Below the pieces are notes generated by a model. That model did not search any database, was not told where the DNA came from, and worked only from the letters and a program-made list of their open reading frames with translations. From NCBI GenBank assembly GCA_046726375.1, contig JBKPAJ010000087.1, forward strand, positions 5,669-69,668: 64,000 nucleotides of DNA, written 5' to 3'. Both the position numbers and the translations under genes were made by a program. The DNA is from DASPWV01 sp046726375. Lineage in GTDB: Bacteria > Acidobacteriota > Vicinamibacteria > Vicinamibacterales > UBA2999. Positions 24,444 to 36,200 of this stretch are shown one piece after another (the first letter of the stretch is position 1; every line of letters starts with the position of its first letter).

Positions 24444-25004
24444 CTAGGCGATCGGCCGTGCGCTGCTAATCGCATGGTGCAAATAGAGCCGGCCCTTTTC
24501 CCAACTGCGCTGAATGGTGCGTTCGGAGACGCCGCGCATGGCCGCAATCTCGGCAAATGAGAACCCACAAAAGAACTTCAGCTCGATGATCTCGGCGAGG
24601 GGTGGTTCCACTTGAGCCAGCTCGTCGAGCGCATCGCTGATCTGTATGAGCGTTTGTGGATCGGCCACCATCTCCGCGTGAGTACTGAGGGTGGTGAGGT
24701 GGAAAAGTCCGCCCCGCTTCTGCGATCGGCGGCGGCGTACATCGTCAATGATCAGTCCTCGCATCACGCGCGCGGCGTACCCCATGAATCGCGCATGGTC
24801 GACGAAGACTGTCCCTTCCCTGCCTGCAATCGTGAGATAGGCCTCGTGCAGGAGCGTCGTGACGCCGAGGCCGCCGATCGGTCCGTGCCGATTCAGCTCT
24901 CGGCGGGCCAGACGATGAAGTTCTCTATAGAGAACGTCGAACAGATCATCCGCCACGACCCCTTCCTCGGTGGCGCCGAGTGTCTCGAGTATTGCGTTGT
25001 TCAC
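24444..25004 (-). CDS. ECF RNA polymerase sigma factor (TIGR02999-like)
   Basis: Region 2 includes L-Y-R-E-L-H-R-L-A-R-R-E-L, T-T-L-L-H-E-A-Y-L and F-M-G-Y-A-A-R-V-M-R-G-L-I-I-D-D-V-R. Region 4 carries the helix-turn-helix F-A-E-I-A-A-M-R-G-V-S-E-R-T-I-Q-R-S-W. This layout matches the ECF family common in Acidobacteriota and Planctomycetota beside Ser/Thr kinases. The GTG at 25004 is chosen because the family normally begins about 20 residues before the conserved L-x-R-x-L region and AGGACAGGG lies upstream; another GTG at 25040 would add 12 residues. No anti-sigma gene is visible, so control by the adjacent kinase-fold protein is likely (inference). Confidence 0.88.
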   Translation of the reverse strand: MNNAILETLGATEEGVVADDLFDVLYRELHRLARRELNRHGPIGGLGVTTLLHEAYLTIAGREGTVFVDHARFMGYAARVMRGLIIDDVRRRRSQKRGGLFHLTTLSTHAEMVADPQTLIQISDALDELAQVEPPLAEIIELKFFCGFSFAEIAAMRGVSERTIQRSWEKGRLYLHHAISSARPIA

Positions 25005-25243
25005 AGTTCTTATGCCCTGTCCTGAAGATCGGAAACCCACGGCAAAAGACGACAGGCGGCCACCTCAGCCGGAGTGGCCGGCTGATCAGCCGTCCATAAT
25101 ACGGCAGAGCCCGCGCCGTGCTGTCATTTGGCGCCACGGCTGTCGGTGCTCCCCGCCTTCGCCGGCGCGGCGGGAATCTCGCGTCCATTGCGATCGACGA
25201 TCGCCGTGTCCAATGAGCGCCACCATCAGAATGCGTTCTCTGC

Positions 25244-25717
25244 TCATCTGTTCGCTGGCAGCGACGGCACAGCGGTCATTGGCGCCCGCTTGTTGACGCC
25301 GGATGCCGGCGGCGCACTCGATGCTTCGACGACGACGAAGGCGGAGCGTCCCGAATCAGCAATCGCCCGTCCTTCACGAAGCGCGGTCACGCTCCAGAAA
25401 TAGGTGCCCGGATCGAGCGCGCGCTCGCCCGGCCATGCGATAAATGGCCTGGCGATGTGATCGGCGCGCCAGACCAGCGTGTCCACTTCGTTCCAGATGC
25501 CGACGGCGTATGAATCGGCGCCATCGACCGCGGTCCACGCAAACCGTGACGGCATAGGGCCGACGCTGTCGCGGGCCGGCGTGACGTGATCGAGTGTCTT
25601 GCCGGCGCTGTTCGTACGTTGTTGGGTTGAAGCGGTCGTGCATGCCGCGGCAATCAACGTGGCCGCGAGGATCAATCGGCAGGCCGAAGCAATCATAAAG
25701 CTCAGGAACGTTAACAT
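25244..25717 (-). CDS. Lipoprotein with a fibronectin-III-like domain
   Basis: The 157-residue product begins with a lipoprotein signal whose lipobox reads Ala-Ala-Ala-Cys (about residue 24). It then has one beta-sandwich domain of about 85 residues with a FnIII pattern: F-A-W-T-A-V-D-G-A-D-S-Y-A-V-G-I-W, later G-T-Y-F-W-S-V-T-A-L. The start at 25717 has GGGGGTAG about seven bases upstream; an internal ATG at 25696 is an alternative. It is divergent from the membrane-protein gene at 25716, the two start codons overlapping in one C-A-T-G. No partner or function can be named. Confidence 0.65.
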   Translation of the reverse strand: MLTFLSFMIASACRLILAATLIAAACTTASTQQRTNSAGKTLDHVTPARDSVGPMPSRFAWTAVDGADSYAVGIWNEVDTLVWRADHIARPFIAWPGERALDPGTYFWSVTALREGRAIADSGRSAFVVVEASSAPPASGVNKRAPMTAVPSLPANR

Positions 25718-26309
25718 GTCGGCTACCCCTATGTCGCACACTCCATCTTTCGCAATTCCGACGCCTGATGAGGCTGGACGCCTCGCGCTGCGGCAACCCT
25801 TTCCCGCCGCCGGCCGGCTGTTTGGATTGCTGTTCATGCTGCCCGGCTTGAAGCTTTTGTGGGATTTCGTGCGGGCGTTGATCGAAGTTGGAGCCGCGTC
25901 CGCCTGGCACTGGTCCGATGTGTTCGGCTTCGGCTTCTGGCTGTTTTTCGCGCTCGTGTTTCTGGTTCCTGGGTGGATCATCGCGACGCTGCGCCGCAGC
26001 GTCGCCATCGATCGCGCTCAGCGGTCGATTCTGCAGATCAACGATTTTCTGCTCTATCGTTGGACGTCGACGCGATCGCTCGGCGAGTTCCAGGCAGTGC
26101 GACTGTACTTTCCCAGGCGCACGTCGTCGTCGAGCGCGAAAGCGAGTTATCACGTCGAGCTCACCGGCGCCAAAGGGAAGAACGTGATCGTGTATTTGGA
26201 TCGAGACGAGGACGCCGCGCGCGCGATCGCGCGCGAAGTGGCGGCCTCTACCGCGCTGCCCTTGCAGGATGACCTCAATCATCAAGACGACACTGAAGAC
26301 GACGAATAG
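25716..26309 (+). CDS. Two-TM membrane protein of unknown function
   Basis: The 197-residue protein has two hydrophobic helices (about residues 32-55 and 70-95; L-F-G-L-L-F-M-L-P-G and L-F-F-A-L-V-F-L-V-P-G-W) and then a soluble domain with beta character (V-A-I-D-R-A-Q-R-S-I-L-Q). This resembles small DUF3592- or PH-like membrane proteins, but I cannot name a family. It ends with an acidic tail. AGGAA lies five bases before the ATG at 25716. Its stop overlaps the GTG of the next gene (TAGTG), suggesting translational coupling to the DUF5916 protein. Confidence 0.6.
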   Translation: MSATPMSHTPSFAIPTPDEAGRLALRQPFPAAGRLFGLLFMLPGLKLLWDFVRALIEVGAASAWHWSDVFGFGFWLFFALVFLVPGWIIATLRRSVAIDRAQRSILQINDFLLYRWTSTRSLGEFQAVRLYFPRRTSSSSAKASYHVELTGAKGKNVIVYLDRDEDAARAIAREVAASTALPLQDDLNHQDDTEDDE

Positions 26310-28430
26310 TGCGGAGGATGATGACAGCGGCGATTGTCGCCGCGGCAACTACCGTGGCCGAAGCGCAGAATGCGCCATCCGCCGCTCTCCGTGTGGGTCC
26401 TCTACCTTCCGACCTGCACATCGACGGATCGCTGAATGAGACCGCATGGGCGGCAGCGGAGGCGAGTGACGCGTTCACGCAAATCGATCCGACCGAAGGG
26501 GCAGCACCCAGTGGACGCACCGTGGTACGAGTGCTGGCCGACGCAAAGGCAATTGCGATCGGGATCGTCTGCGACGATCCGGATCCATCCGGCATCGTCA
26601 GTTTCAGTGTCCAGCGCGACGCAGAGCTCAATTCGGAAGATCATCTGCGCATCGTGCTCGGCACGTTCATGGACGGCCGGTCGGGTTACCTCTTCTCGGT
26701 CAATCCATCCGGCGCGCGCTATGACGCCTTGATCAGTCCCGGCGGCGAAGACGAAAACCCGGACTGGGACGGGATCTGGGAAGCAGCCACGGCGAGGACG
26801 TCGGCGGGATGGAGCGCCGAGCTGCGCATTCCGGTGCAAACCCTGAGTTTCAAGCCGGGATTACGCGAATGGCACTTCAACGTGCAGCGCCGCATCCAGC
26901 GGCTGCTCGAAGTCACGCGCTGGGCCTCGCCCGTTCGGCAGTACGCAGTCACGCAAACGAGCCGTGCCGGCGTTATTACCGATCTGCCGGCCTTCGATCT
27001 CGGTGTCGGTCTCAGCATTCGACCGGCGCTCACGACAGGCGGCGGCGTGCCCGCGCATGAGATTCCGGTCGAGGGCGAGTTTCAGCCCAGCCTCGACCTG
27101 ACCCAGCGACTCGGGTCGAACGTGTTGGCGTCGTTTACTGCGAACACGGATTTCGCCGAGACCGAGGTCGATACGCGCCGTACCAACCTCACACGGTTCC
27201 CGCTGTTCTTTCCGGAGAAACGCACGTTTTTCCTCGAGGGCGACGACATCTTCGCGTTCGGCCTCGGTCTCGATGAGGACGTGCTCCCATACTTCAGCCG
27301 CCGGATTGGACTGGTCGAGGGAATGGAGGTACCGATTATCGCCGGTGGCAAGATCAACGGCCGCGTGCACAACACGAACTTCGGCGGCCTCGTGGTCGCC
27401 ACCAACGACGAACCAGGTGTCGTGCCGGCCGAGGCCGGCATGGCAGTGGCGCGGGTCAAGCAAAACGTTCTGCAGGAATCGTGGGTTGGCGCGATCGGCA
27501 GTGTCGGCGATCCGCTCGCGCGCAATGGGAGCTGGATGGGCGGGGCCGACTTCACGTACGCGACGTCGCGATTCCGCGGCGACAAGAACTTTCTCGTTGG
27601 TCTCTGGGGCGTCGCCACCGGACGCGATGACCTCGGCAACGACGCCACCGCGCACGGCCTGAAGATCGATTATCCGAACGACGTGTGGGATATGGCGTTG
27701 ACCTACAAACGCATCGGGCGCGACTTTGATCCGTCACTGGGGTTTGTGCCGCGGCGCGCGGTACAGCTCTACAACCTGTCGGTTGACAATCGCACTCGCA
27801 TCGCGCGCGGCCCAGTGCAGCAGCTGACACATGAATTCCGGCCGTTTGTGGCAACGGATTTGAGCAGGCGCTGGGAAAGCTATGAGGTCTTCATCGCGCC
27901 CGTCAACTGGCGGTTTCGCAGCGGCGATCGATTCGAGTTCAACGCGAATCCGACCGGCGAGCGCCTGGTCGAGGCATTCGAGATTGCCGACGATGTGATC
28001 ATCCCGCCGGGGTCCTACCACTGGCGGCGTTATCGCCTCGAAGTCGGCACCGCCCAGAAACGGCGGCTGTACACGCAGGTCAGATGGTGGTTTGGCGGCT
28101 TCTACAACGGCGACCTCGATCAGATCGAGTGGGAGGGTGCGTGGAATCCGATTCCACTCTTCACGGTGGAGTTCTCGGGGGAGCGCAACATCGGCAGGCT
28201 GGCCACCGGCAACTTCACGCAAACGTTGGTCGGTACCCGGCTGAGGGTGAACATGTCGCCGGATCTCTCGATCGCAAGTTATGTCCAGTACGATACCGAC
28301 AGCGACTCGGTGGGGGTGAACACGCGGCTACGCTGGACTTTCTCGCCCGCCGGCGATCTGTTCGTGGTGTACAACCAGAACGTTCGATCGCTGCTGGATC
28401 GCTGGCAGCTCGATTCGAATCAGCTGTTGG

Positions 28431-28459
<29 letters not shown>
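26309..28459 (+). CDS. DUF5916 outer-membrane protein with CBM9-like N-terminal domain
   Basis: The 716-residue product has a signal peptide (GTG start, then R-R-M-M-T-A-A-I-V, cleavage after Ala-Glu-Ala). Next is a family 9 carbohydrate-binding-like domain (about 30-210; I-D-G-S-L-N-E-T-A-W and D-H-L-R-I-V-L-G-T-F-M-D-G-R-S-G). The remaining two thirds is DUF5916, including R-T-N-L-T-R-F-P-L-F-F-P-E-K-R-T-F-F-L-E-G and long amphipathic strands to the aromatic C-terminus A-L-R-Y, suggesting an outer-membrane barrel. GTG is preferred to the ATG at 26318, which would leave too short an n-region. Family members often sit beside peptidases or TonB systems; their substrates are unknown. The 3' end overlaps the convergent sigma54 activator by 29 bases. 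Confidence 0.88.
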
Positions 28460-30059
<1,600 letters not shown>

Positions 30060-30360
30060 ATCTCCCGAACCTTACCCCTTCTATCCACCTGAGTGCGGCA
30101 CCGAGCTGATCCCACGTCGGCTGGCGCCGCCACTCAAGTGAACTTTGGGCTCAATTGGGTTAGACGCCGCTGCCGCCGCAAAGGTGCCAACCCGCTGGCG
30201 TCGCGACCATCTGTGGGCGCGATCTCGTTGGCACCTGGCACTGGGTCTCGCCGAACGATCGCGCGTAAGTCCCCGCTTCCGTTCGCGTTAGCACGTGTTG
30301 TCGGGCGGGACGTGGGAGCGGCACGACCATCGCTAATGGTTGACGCGGGCGAGGAGTGAC
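30060..30360. other. Divergent intergenic region with a 10-base inverted repeat
   Basis: No gene is seen in about 300 bases. AGGTGCCAAC at 30182-30191 and GTTGGCACCT at 30227-30236 form a perfect inverted repeat with a 35-base loop. Bases about 30134-30162 read CAAGTGAACTTTGGG then GGGTTAG, resembling the AAGTGAA-type termini of the MITE-like elements. Promoters for the sigma54 activator and the efflux operon must lie here. Confidence 0.5.
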
Positions 30361-30645
30361 ATGTTCCGCATCACCTCACACATAGACCATGACCTCGTGG
30401 TGAAAGTCGAGGGTTGCCTTACCGGCCCTTGCGTCCCGGCGCTCGATGCGTGCTGGCACGAGGCTACCCTCGCGGGTCTCGGATTGCGCGTGGACCTCAC
30501 GGATGTTTGCCATGTCGATCATGACGGCCGCGTGCTGATGGCCCGTATGCACCACGCGGGCGCGCGCTTCGTCGCGCGCGGATGCGCGATGAGGGAACTG
30601 GTGAGAGAAATTGCCGACCTCGCGGCCGATCGGGAGAGGAGTTGA
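30361..30645 (+). CDS. STAS-like (MlaB / anti-sigma-antagonist fold) small protein
   Basis: The 94-residue protein has the STAS succession of short strands and helices: V-V-K-V-E-G-C-L-T-G-P, a helix, L-R-V-D-L-T-D-V-C-H-V-D-H-D-G, a second helix, then F-V-A-R-G-C. The usual phospho-acceptor Ser is not in place; the loop reads D-H-D-G-R. This resembles MlaB-type or non-phosphorylated STAS domains more than SpoIIAA. GAGGAG lies five bases upstream of the ATG. Its stop is two bases before the start of the efflux lipoprotein, so it is probably the first gene of the RND operon. Its role there is unclear. Confidence 0.65.
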   Translation: MFRITSHIDHDLVVKVEGCLTGPCVPALDACWHEATLAGLGLRVDLTDVCHVDHDGRVLMARMHHAGARFVARGCAMRELVREIADLAADRERS

Positions 30646-30647
30646 AC

Positions 30648-32069
30648 GTGTTCAGGTTTGTGCATGGTGCAGTCGTCGTGCTTGGCGCCCTCGTGCTCGC
30701 GTCGTGCACGCTGGGGCCGAACTACCGGCGTCCCGCCGTCGAAACGCCTTCCACGTTCCGCGGTGGGGAAACCGTTATTTCCGCAGCTACGGCGGCATCG
30801 CTCGCCGACGTCAAATGGTTCGACCTGTTCGGCGACGAGACACTTACACAGCTCGTCAACGCGGCGCTGAAGCAGAATTTCGAGCTGCGGATAGCGGCCG
30901 AGCGCGTGCTGCAGGCACGGGCGCTGTTTCGGATCACACGCGCGGATCAGTTTCCAACCGTTACGGGTTCGATTGATGCCACCGCGACGCGTTTGCCCGA
31001 GATTGGCTCGAACGGCGCGATCCCAGGCGGTGCCGATACCGATGTGAGTTACGTCCAAGCCGGATTCAACCTTGGCTGGGAGCTCGACGTCTGGGGGCGC
31101 GTTCGCCGCCTCAAGGAATCGGCGCGTGCGCAGTATCTCGCCACGGAGGAAGCCCAGCGCGGCGTCATCACCACGCTCGTCGCCGATGTCACACAGACGT
31201 ATCTGTCTCTGCGTGCCCTCGATTTCGAGCTCGAGATCGCGCAACGCACGCGCGATGTCGCCACCGACAGCGTGCGGCTCACCGAGAGTCGACGCGCGAG
31301 CGGCGTGGCGAGCGGGCTTGACGTGCGCCAGGCGGAGCAACTGCTCTTCGCGTCGACCGGACAAATCGCGAGCGTCGAACGGGAGATCGCACAAGCCGAA
31401 AATGCCCTGAGCCTCCTGCTTGGGCGCGTGCCGGGCGACGTGATGCGCGGCCGCTCGCTGGAATCCTTCGCCGCGCCGCCAACGGTGCCGGCAGGGCTGC
31501 CTTCGGCGCTTCTCGAACGGCGGCCCGACATCCGTCAGGCGGAACAGCAGCTCGTCTCAGCCAACGCGCAAATCGGCGCCGCCAAGGCCGATTACTTCCC
31601 GCGCATCACGCTCACTGGTTTCTTCGGCGTGCAGAGCCGCGCGCTCTCGCAACTGCTCACCGGACCAGCGGGTTTCGTGAGCGCAACCCTGGGCGCCGCT
31701 GCACCGGTTCTCAACCTCGAGCGCGTTCGCGGCAACGTGCAGCTCGTCGAATCGCTCCACCGTGAGGCGCTGGTGAATTACGAGCGGGCTGTTTACAGCG
31801 CCTTTCGCGAAGTGTCCGACGCCCTCGCGGGTTACGCGAAAACGCGCGAACAGCGCACCGAAGAGGAACGGCTCGTGGCCGCGCTGCGCGATTCGACGCG
31901 GCTTGCCACCGAGCGCTACCAGGGTGGATTGGACAGCTATCTGGTCGTGCTCGATGCGCAACGCAGTTTGTTTGTCCGCGAGACCGAGTTGGCGCGCATT
32001 CGGCAGAGCGAGCTGGCCGCGATCGTCGAGCTCTATCGCGCGCTCGGAGGCGGATGGTCCCTGACATGA
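30648..32069 (+). CDS. RND efflux outer-membrane lipoprotein, NodT/OprM family
   Basis: The 473-residue product starts at a GTG and has a lipoprotein signal with lipobox Leu-Ala-Ser-Cys, then T-L-G-P-N-Y-R-R-P, the classic start of mature NodT-type outer-membrane factors. Two repeats of the outer membrane efflux protein domain follow, with long helices (A-D-V-T-Q-T-Y-L-S-L-R) and the diagnostic L-L-E-R-R-P-D-I-R-Q-A-E-Q-Q-L near residue 290. It forms the trimeric exit channel for the adaptor and pump encoded next. GAGGAG precedes the GTG by about six bases and overlaps the end of the STAS gene. Confidence 0.94.
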   Translation: MFRFVHGAVVVLGALVLASCTLGPNYRRPAVETPSTFRGGETVISAATAASLADVKWFDLFGDETLTQLVNAALKQNFELRIAAERVLQARALFRITRADQFPTVTGSIDATATRLPEIGSNGAIPGGADTDVSYVQAGFNLGWELDVWGRVRRLKESARAQYLATEEAQRGVITTLVADVTQTYLSLRALDFELEIAQRTRDVATDSVRLTESRRASGVASGLDVRQAEQLLFASTGQIASVEREIAQAENALSLLLGRVPGDVMRGRSLESFAAPPTVPAGLPSALLERRPDIRQAEQQLVSANAQIGAAKADYFPRITLTGFFGVQSRALSQLLTGPAGFVSATLGAAAPVLNLERVRGNVQLVESLHREALVNYERAVYSAFREVSDALAGYAKTREQRTEEERLVAALRDSTRLATERYQGGLDSYLVVLDAQRSLFVRETELARIRQSELAAIVELYRALGGGWSLT

Positions 32070-32090
32070 CACCGAATACGGAGGACGCAC

Positions 32091-33218
32091 GTGGCTAAGC
32101 GAATGATTCTGATGCTGACGGTGATGGCTGGCTTCGTCGCCGTTCTCGGCTTTGTGAAGGTCAGGCAGTTTCAAGCCATGGCGCAGCAGTTTGCCGCCAT
32201 GCAGCCCCCGCCTGAGGCCGTCACGACCATCGTGGCGGCGCGCGAAGAGTGGCCGGCGACGATCAGCGCCATCGGCACGGTCGCACCTGTACAGGGTGTG
32301 ACAGTCAGCGCCGATTTGCCCGGCATTGTCGATCGCATTGCGTTCGATTCCGGCCGCAGTGTCGCGCAGGGCGACGTGCTCGTGCAGTTGGACACGCGGC
32401 AGGAACAGGCGCAGCTCACGGCGGCAGAAGCGCAGCTCGAGCTCACGCGTCTCAACTTCGAACGGATGCAGCGGCTGGTGGACATGGATGCGGTGTCCCG
32501 CGCCGAGTACGACAGCGCCGCGGCGGCGCACCGGCAAGCCGACGCGAGAATTCACGAAATCCGCGCCACGATCGGGCGCAAGACGATTCGCGCGCCGTTT
32601 TCCGGAATGCTCGGCATTCGCCAGGTCAATCTCGGTCAATACCTGACGGGCGGTGATCCGGTGGTGCCGCTGCAATCGCTCAATCCGATCTACGTCAACT
32701 TCGGTGTGCCGCAGCAGGACATGGCACAGATCCGTCTGGGCCGCAGCGTCCGCATCACGGCCAACGATCTCGGCACGACGGAGTTTACGGGCCGTGTCAG
32801 CGCCATCGATTCGGTGGCCGACGCAACCACCCGAAACGTGCAGGTGCAGGCCACGCTCGCTAACACGGGGGCGAAATTGAGACCGGGAATGTTCGTGCAG
32901 GCGCAGGTCTTGCTCGGCGCCACGCACTCGGTCATCGCGCTGCCGGCATCCGCCATCAATTACGCGCCGTATGGCGACTCGGTGTTCGTGGTCGCCGATC
33001 TGAAGAACGAACAGGGACAAACCTATCGCGGCGTGCGTCAGCAGGTGGTGAAGCTGGGCGCCACGCGTGGCGATCAAATCGCGGTGCTCTCAGGTCTCAA
33101 CCCCGGCGAGGAGGTCGTCACCTCCGGCGTGTTCAAACTCCGCAACGGCGCCGCGGTGCAGATCAACAACTCCGTGCGGCCGGCCAACAGCCGCGCACCG
33201 AAACCGGAGGACAGCTAA
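32091..33218 (+). CDS. RND efflux periplasmic adaptor (membrane fusion protein)
   Basis: The 375-residue protein has an N-terminal membrane anchor (M-I-L-M-L-T-V-M-A-G-F-V-A-V-L-G-F), then the HlyD/MFP pattern. A lipoyl half-motif (G-I-V-D-R-I-A-F-D-S-G with V-A-Q-G-D-V-L-V-Q-L-D) is followed by an alpha-hairpin of about 70 residues and the second lipoyl half (I-R-A-P-F-S-G-M-L-G-I-R). Beta-barrel and membrane-proximal domains come last (R-P-G-M-F-V-Q-A-Q-V). It bridges the inner-membrane pump and the NodT channel. The GTG start has GGAGGA upstream. Its stop overlaps the pump start (TAATG). Confidence 0.94.
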   Translation: MAKRMILMLTVMAGFVAVLGFVKVRQFQAMAQQFAAMQPPPEAVTTIVAAREEWPATISAIGTVAPVQGVTVSADLPGIVDRIAFDSGRSVAQGDVLVQLDTRQEQAQLTAAEAQLELTRLNFERMQRLVDMDAVSRAEYDSAAAAHRQADARIHEIRATIGRKTIRAPFSGMLGIRQVNLGQYLTGGDPVVPLQSLNPIYVNFGVPQQDMAQIRLGRSVRITANDLGTTEFTGRVSAIDSVADATTRNVQVQATLANTGAKLRPGMFVQAQVLLGATHSVIALPASAINYAPYGDSVFVVADLKNEQGQTYRGVRQQVVKLGATRGDQIAVLSGLNPGEEVVTSGVFKLRNGAAVQINNSVRPANSRAPKPEDS

Positions 33219-36200
33219 TGAAGTTCAGCGACCTGTTCATCAAGCGCCCGGTGCTCGCGCTCGTCGTCAACCTGGTGATCCTGATCGCCGGCCTGCAATC
33301 GATTCGCGCGTTGAGCGTGCGGCAGTATCCGCGCAGCGACATCGCCGTGATTCGAGTGGCGACGGTGTATGTCGGCGCCAACGCCGACCTGGTGCGAGGT
33401 TTTGTCACAACGCCGCTGGAGCGCGTCATCGCCAGCGCCGACGGCATCGACTACATGGAGTCGTCGAGCGCGCAGTCGCTGAGCACGATCACCGTGCATT
33501 TGAAGCTGAATTACGACACCAATGCCGCTCTTACGCAGATCCAGGCGAAGGTGGCGCAGGTGCGCAACAATTTGCCGCCGGAAGCCGAGGCGCCCACCAT
33601 CGAGCTCGAGACGGCCGATACCCAGTTTGCGGCGATGTACATCGGGTTCTCGTCGCGCGACCTTGATCAGAACCAGATTACCGACTACCTGACGCGTGTC
33701 GTGCAGCCGAAGCTGAGTGCCGTCAGCGGCGTGCAGCGAGCCGACATCCTCGGCGACCGCACGTTCGCGATGCGGGTGTGGCTGAAATCGGATCAAATGG
33801 CGGCGCACGGCATCTCCGCGACGGCCGTGCGGGAGGCGCTCGCGCGCAACAACTATTTGGCGGCGCTCGGCAAGACGAAGGGATCCATGGTGTCGGTCAA
33901 CCTCGTCGCCAACACCGATCTCCGCACGCCGGAGGAGTTCCGCCAGCTCGTCGTCAAGGAATCCAACGGCGTCGTCGTCCGGCTCGGCGAAATTGCCGAT
34001 ATCGTCCTCGGCGCGGAGAACTACGACCAGGACGTGCGTTTTAACGGCCAAACGGCGACGTTCATGGGCATTTGGGTGCTGCCGACCGCGAACACGCTCG
34101 ACGTGATCCACAGACTTCGCGCCGAACTGCCTGCGATCGAGTCACAGCTGCCCGCTGGCATGACGGTCGGCGTTCCCTACGATTCGACCGAATACATCCA
34201 GGACGCGATCGACGAAGTGCTCACCACGCTGAGCGAGACGTTGTTGATTGTGGTCGCCGTGATCTTCCTGTTCTTGGGATCGGTGCGAGCGCTCATCATC
34301 CCGGTGGTCGCGATTCCGATCTCGTTGGTCGGCGCCGTGTTTCTGATGCTGGTCGCGGGATTCACGATCAATCTGCTGACGCTGCTCGCGATCGTGCTTT
34401 CCGTCGGCCTCGTCGTCGACGATGCGATCGTGATGGTCGAGAACATCGAACGGCATTTGCATGCGGGCAAGCAGCCGTTCCGGGCCGCGGTCGACGCTGC
34501 TCGCGAGCTCGTCGGCCCGATTATCGCGATGACCATCACGCTGGCCGCGGTGTACGCCCCGGTCGGTATTCAGGGGGGCCTCACGGGTGCGCTCTTTCGT
34601 GAGTTCGCATTCACGCTGTCGGCGGCGGTGATCGTCTCGGGTGTCGTGGCGTTGACGCTCTCGCCGATGATGGGATCGCGGCTGCTGCGTGCCGGGGCTT
34701 CGGAGCGCGGCTTCGCGGGTTGGATCAATCGCCGATTCGAGAGCCTTAAGGTCGGCTACTCGCGATCGCTCTCCTGGACGCTCGCCTACCGCCCCGTTGT
34801 GCTGGTGCTCTGGGCGATTGTGGCGCTGCTGGCAGTGCCGTTTTACCTGTTCTCGCAGCGCGAGCTCGCGCCCGATGAGGATCAGGGTGTGGTGTTCGGC
34901 GTGGTGCAGGCCGCGGGAAATTCCACCGTCGATCAAACCAGGCTCTTTACACAGCAGATTCACGACGTCTATCGCGCGTTTCCTGAGAGCGCCAGCATCT
35001 TCCAGATCACGTTTCCCAACGGTGGTTTTGGCGGCATGGTCACCAAACGCTGGAGCGAGCGCAGCAAGACCACTCAGGAGCTGCTGATGGAATCGCGCGG
35101 CCCGCTGTCGCAAATTCCTGGCGTGCGTGTGATTCCGCTCACGCCACCTTCCCTGCCCGGCGGAGGGGATTTCCCCGTCGATCTCGTGATTGCGTCGGCG
35201 GCCGAGCCGGAGCAGCTCAGCGACTTCGCCAGACAACTGGTTCCGAAGGCGTTTGCGAGCGGCATGTTCATGTTTGCTGACGCAGATCTGAAGTTCGATC
35301 AGCCGCAGGCGGAAGTCGTCTTCGATCGTGACAAGCTGCGGTCGCAGGGCGTCGATCTGAGCCAGGCCGGTCAGGACCTCGCCGTGCTGTTCGGGGGCAA
35401 CTACGTCAACCGCTTCAGCATTCAGGGCCGCAGCTACAAGGTGATTCCGCAGATCAAGCGCACAGAGCGCCTCGCGCCGGATCAACTGTCGGACATCTAC
35501 ATTCGCGGTTCTGCGGATCGGCTCGTGCCGCTGTCGACCTTTGCAACGCTGCGAACCACGACACAGCCGCGCGAGCTGAAGAAGTTCCAACAGCTCAACG
35601 CCGTGCGCATTCAGGGCGTTATTCCGCCGCCCGTGCCGCTCGACCAGGCCCTTGGCTTTCTTGAAAACGAAGCACGCCAAATTCTCCCGCAGGGCTTCAC
35701 TATCGACTACGCCGGTGAGTCGCGGCAGCTGCGCACCGAAGGCGGCAAGTTCCTCGGCGTGTTCCTGTTGTCGGCCGTCCTGATCTATCTGGTCCTGGCG
35801 GCGCAGTTCGAAAGCTTTCGCGATCCGTTCATCATCCTCGCGGGCTCCGTCCCGCTGGCGATTTCGGGCGCCTTGCTGTTCTCCTTCCTCGGGCTGACCA
35901 CGCTGAATATCTACAGCCAGGTCGGTCTCATCACGCTCGTGGGTCTCGTCTCGAAAAACGGGATCCTGATCGTGCAGTTCGCCAACCATCTGCAGGAAAC
36001 CGGCACGGACAAGCTGCGCGCGGTGATAGCCGCGTCGAGTACTCGTCTGCGTCCGATCCTGATGACGACGGCCGCGACGGTCGTGGGACACACACCGCTG
36101 ATTCTGGCCACCGGTCCCGGGGCCGGCGCGCGCAACAGCATCGGCATCATGCTGGTCAGCGGAATGATCATCGGCACGTTCTTCACGCTGTTCGTCGTGC

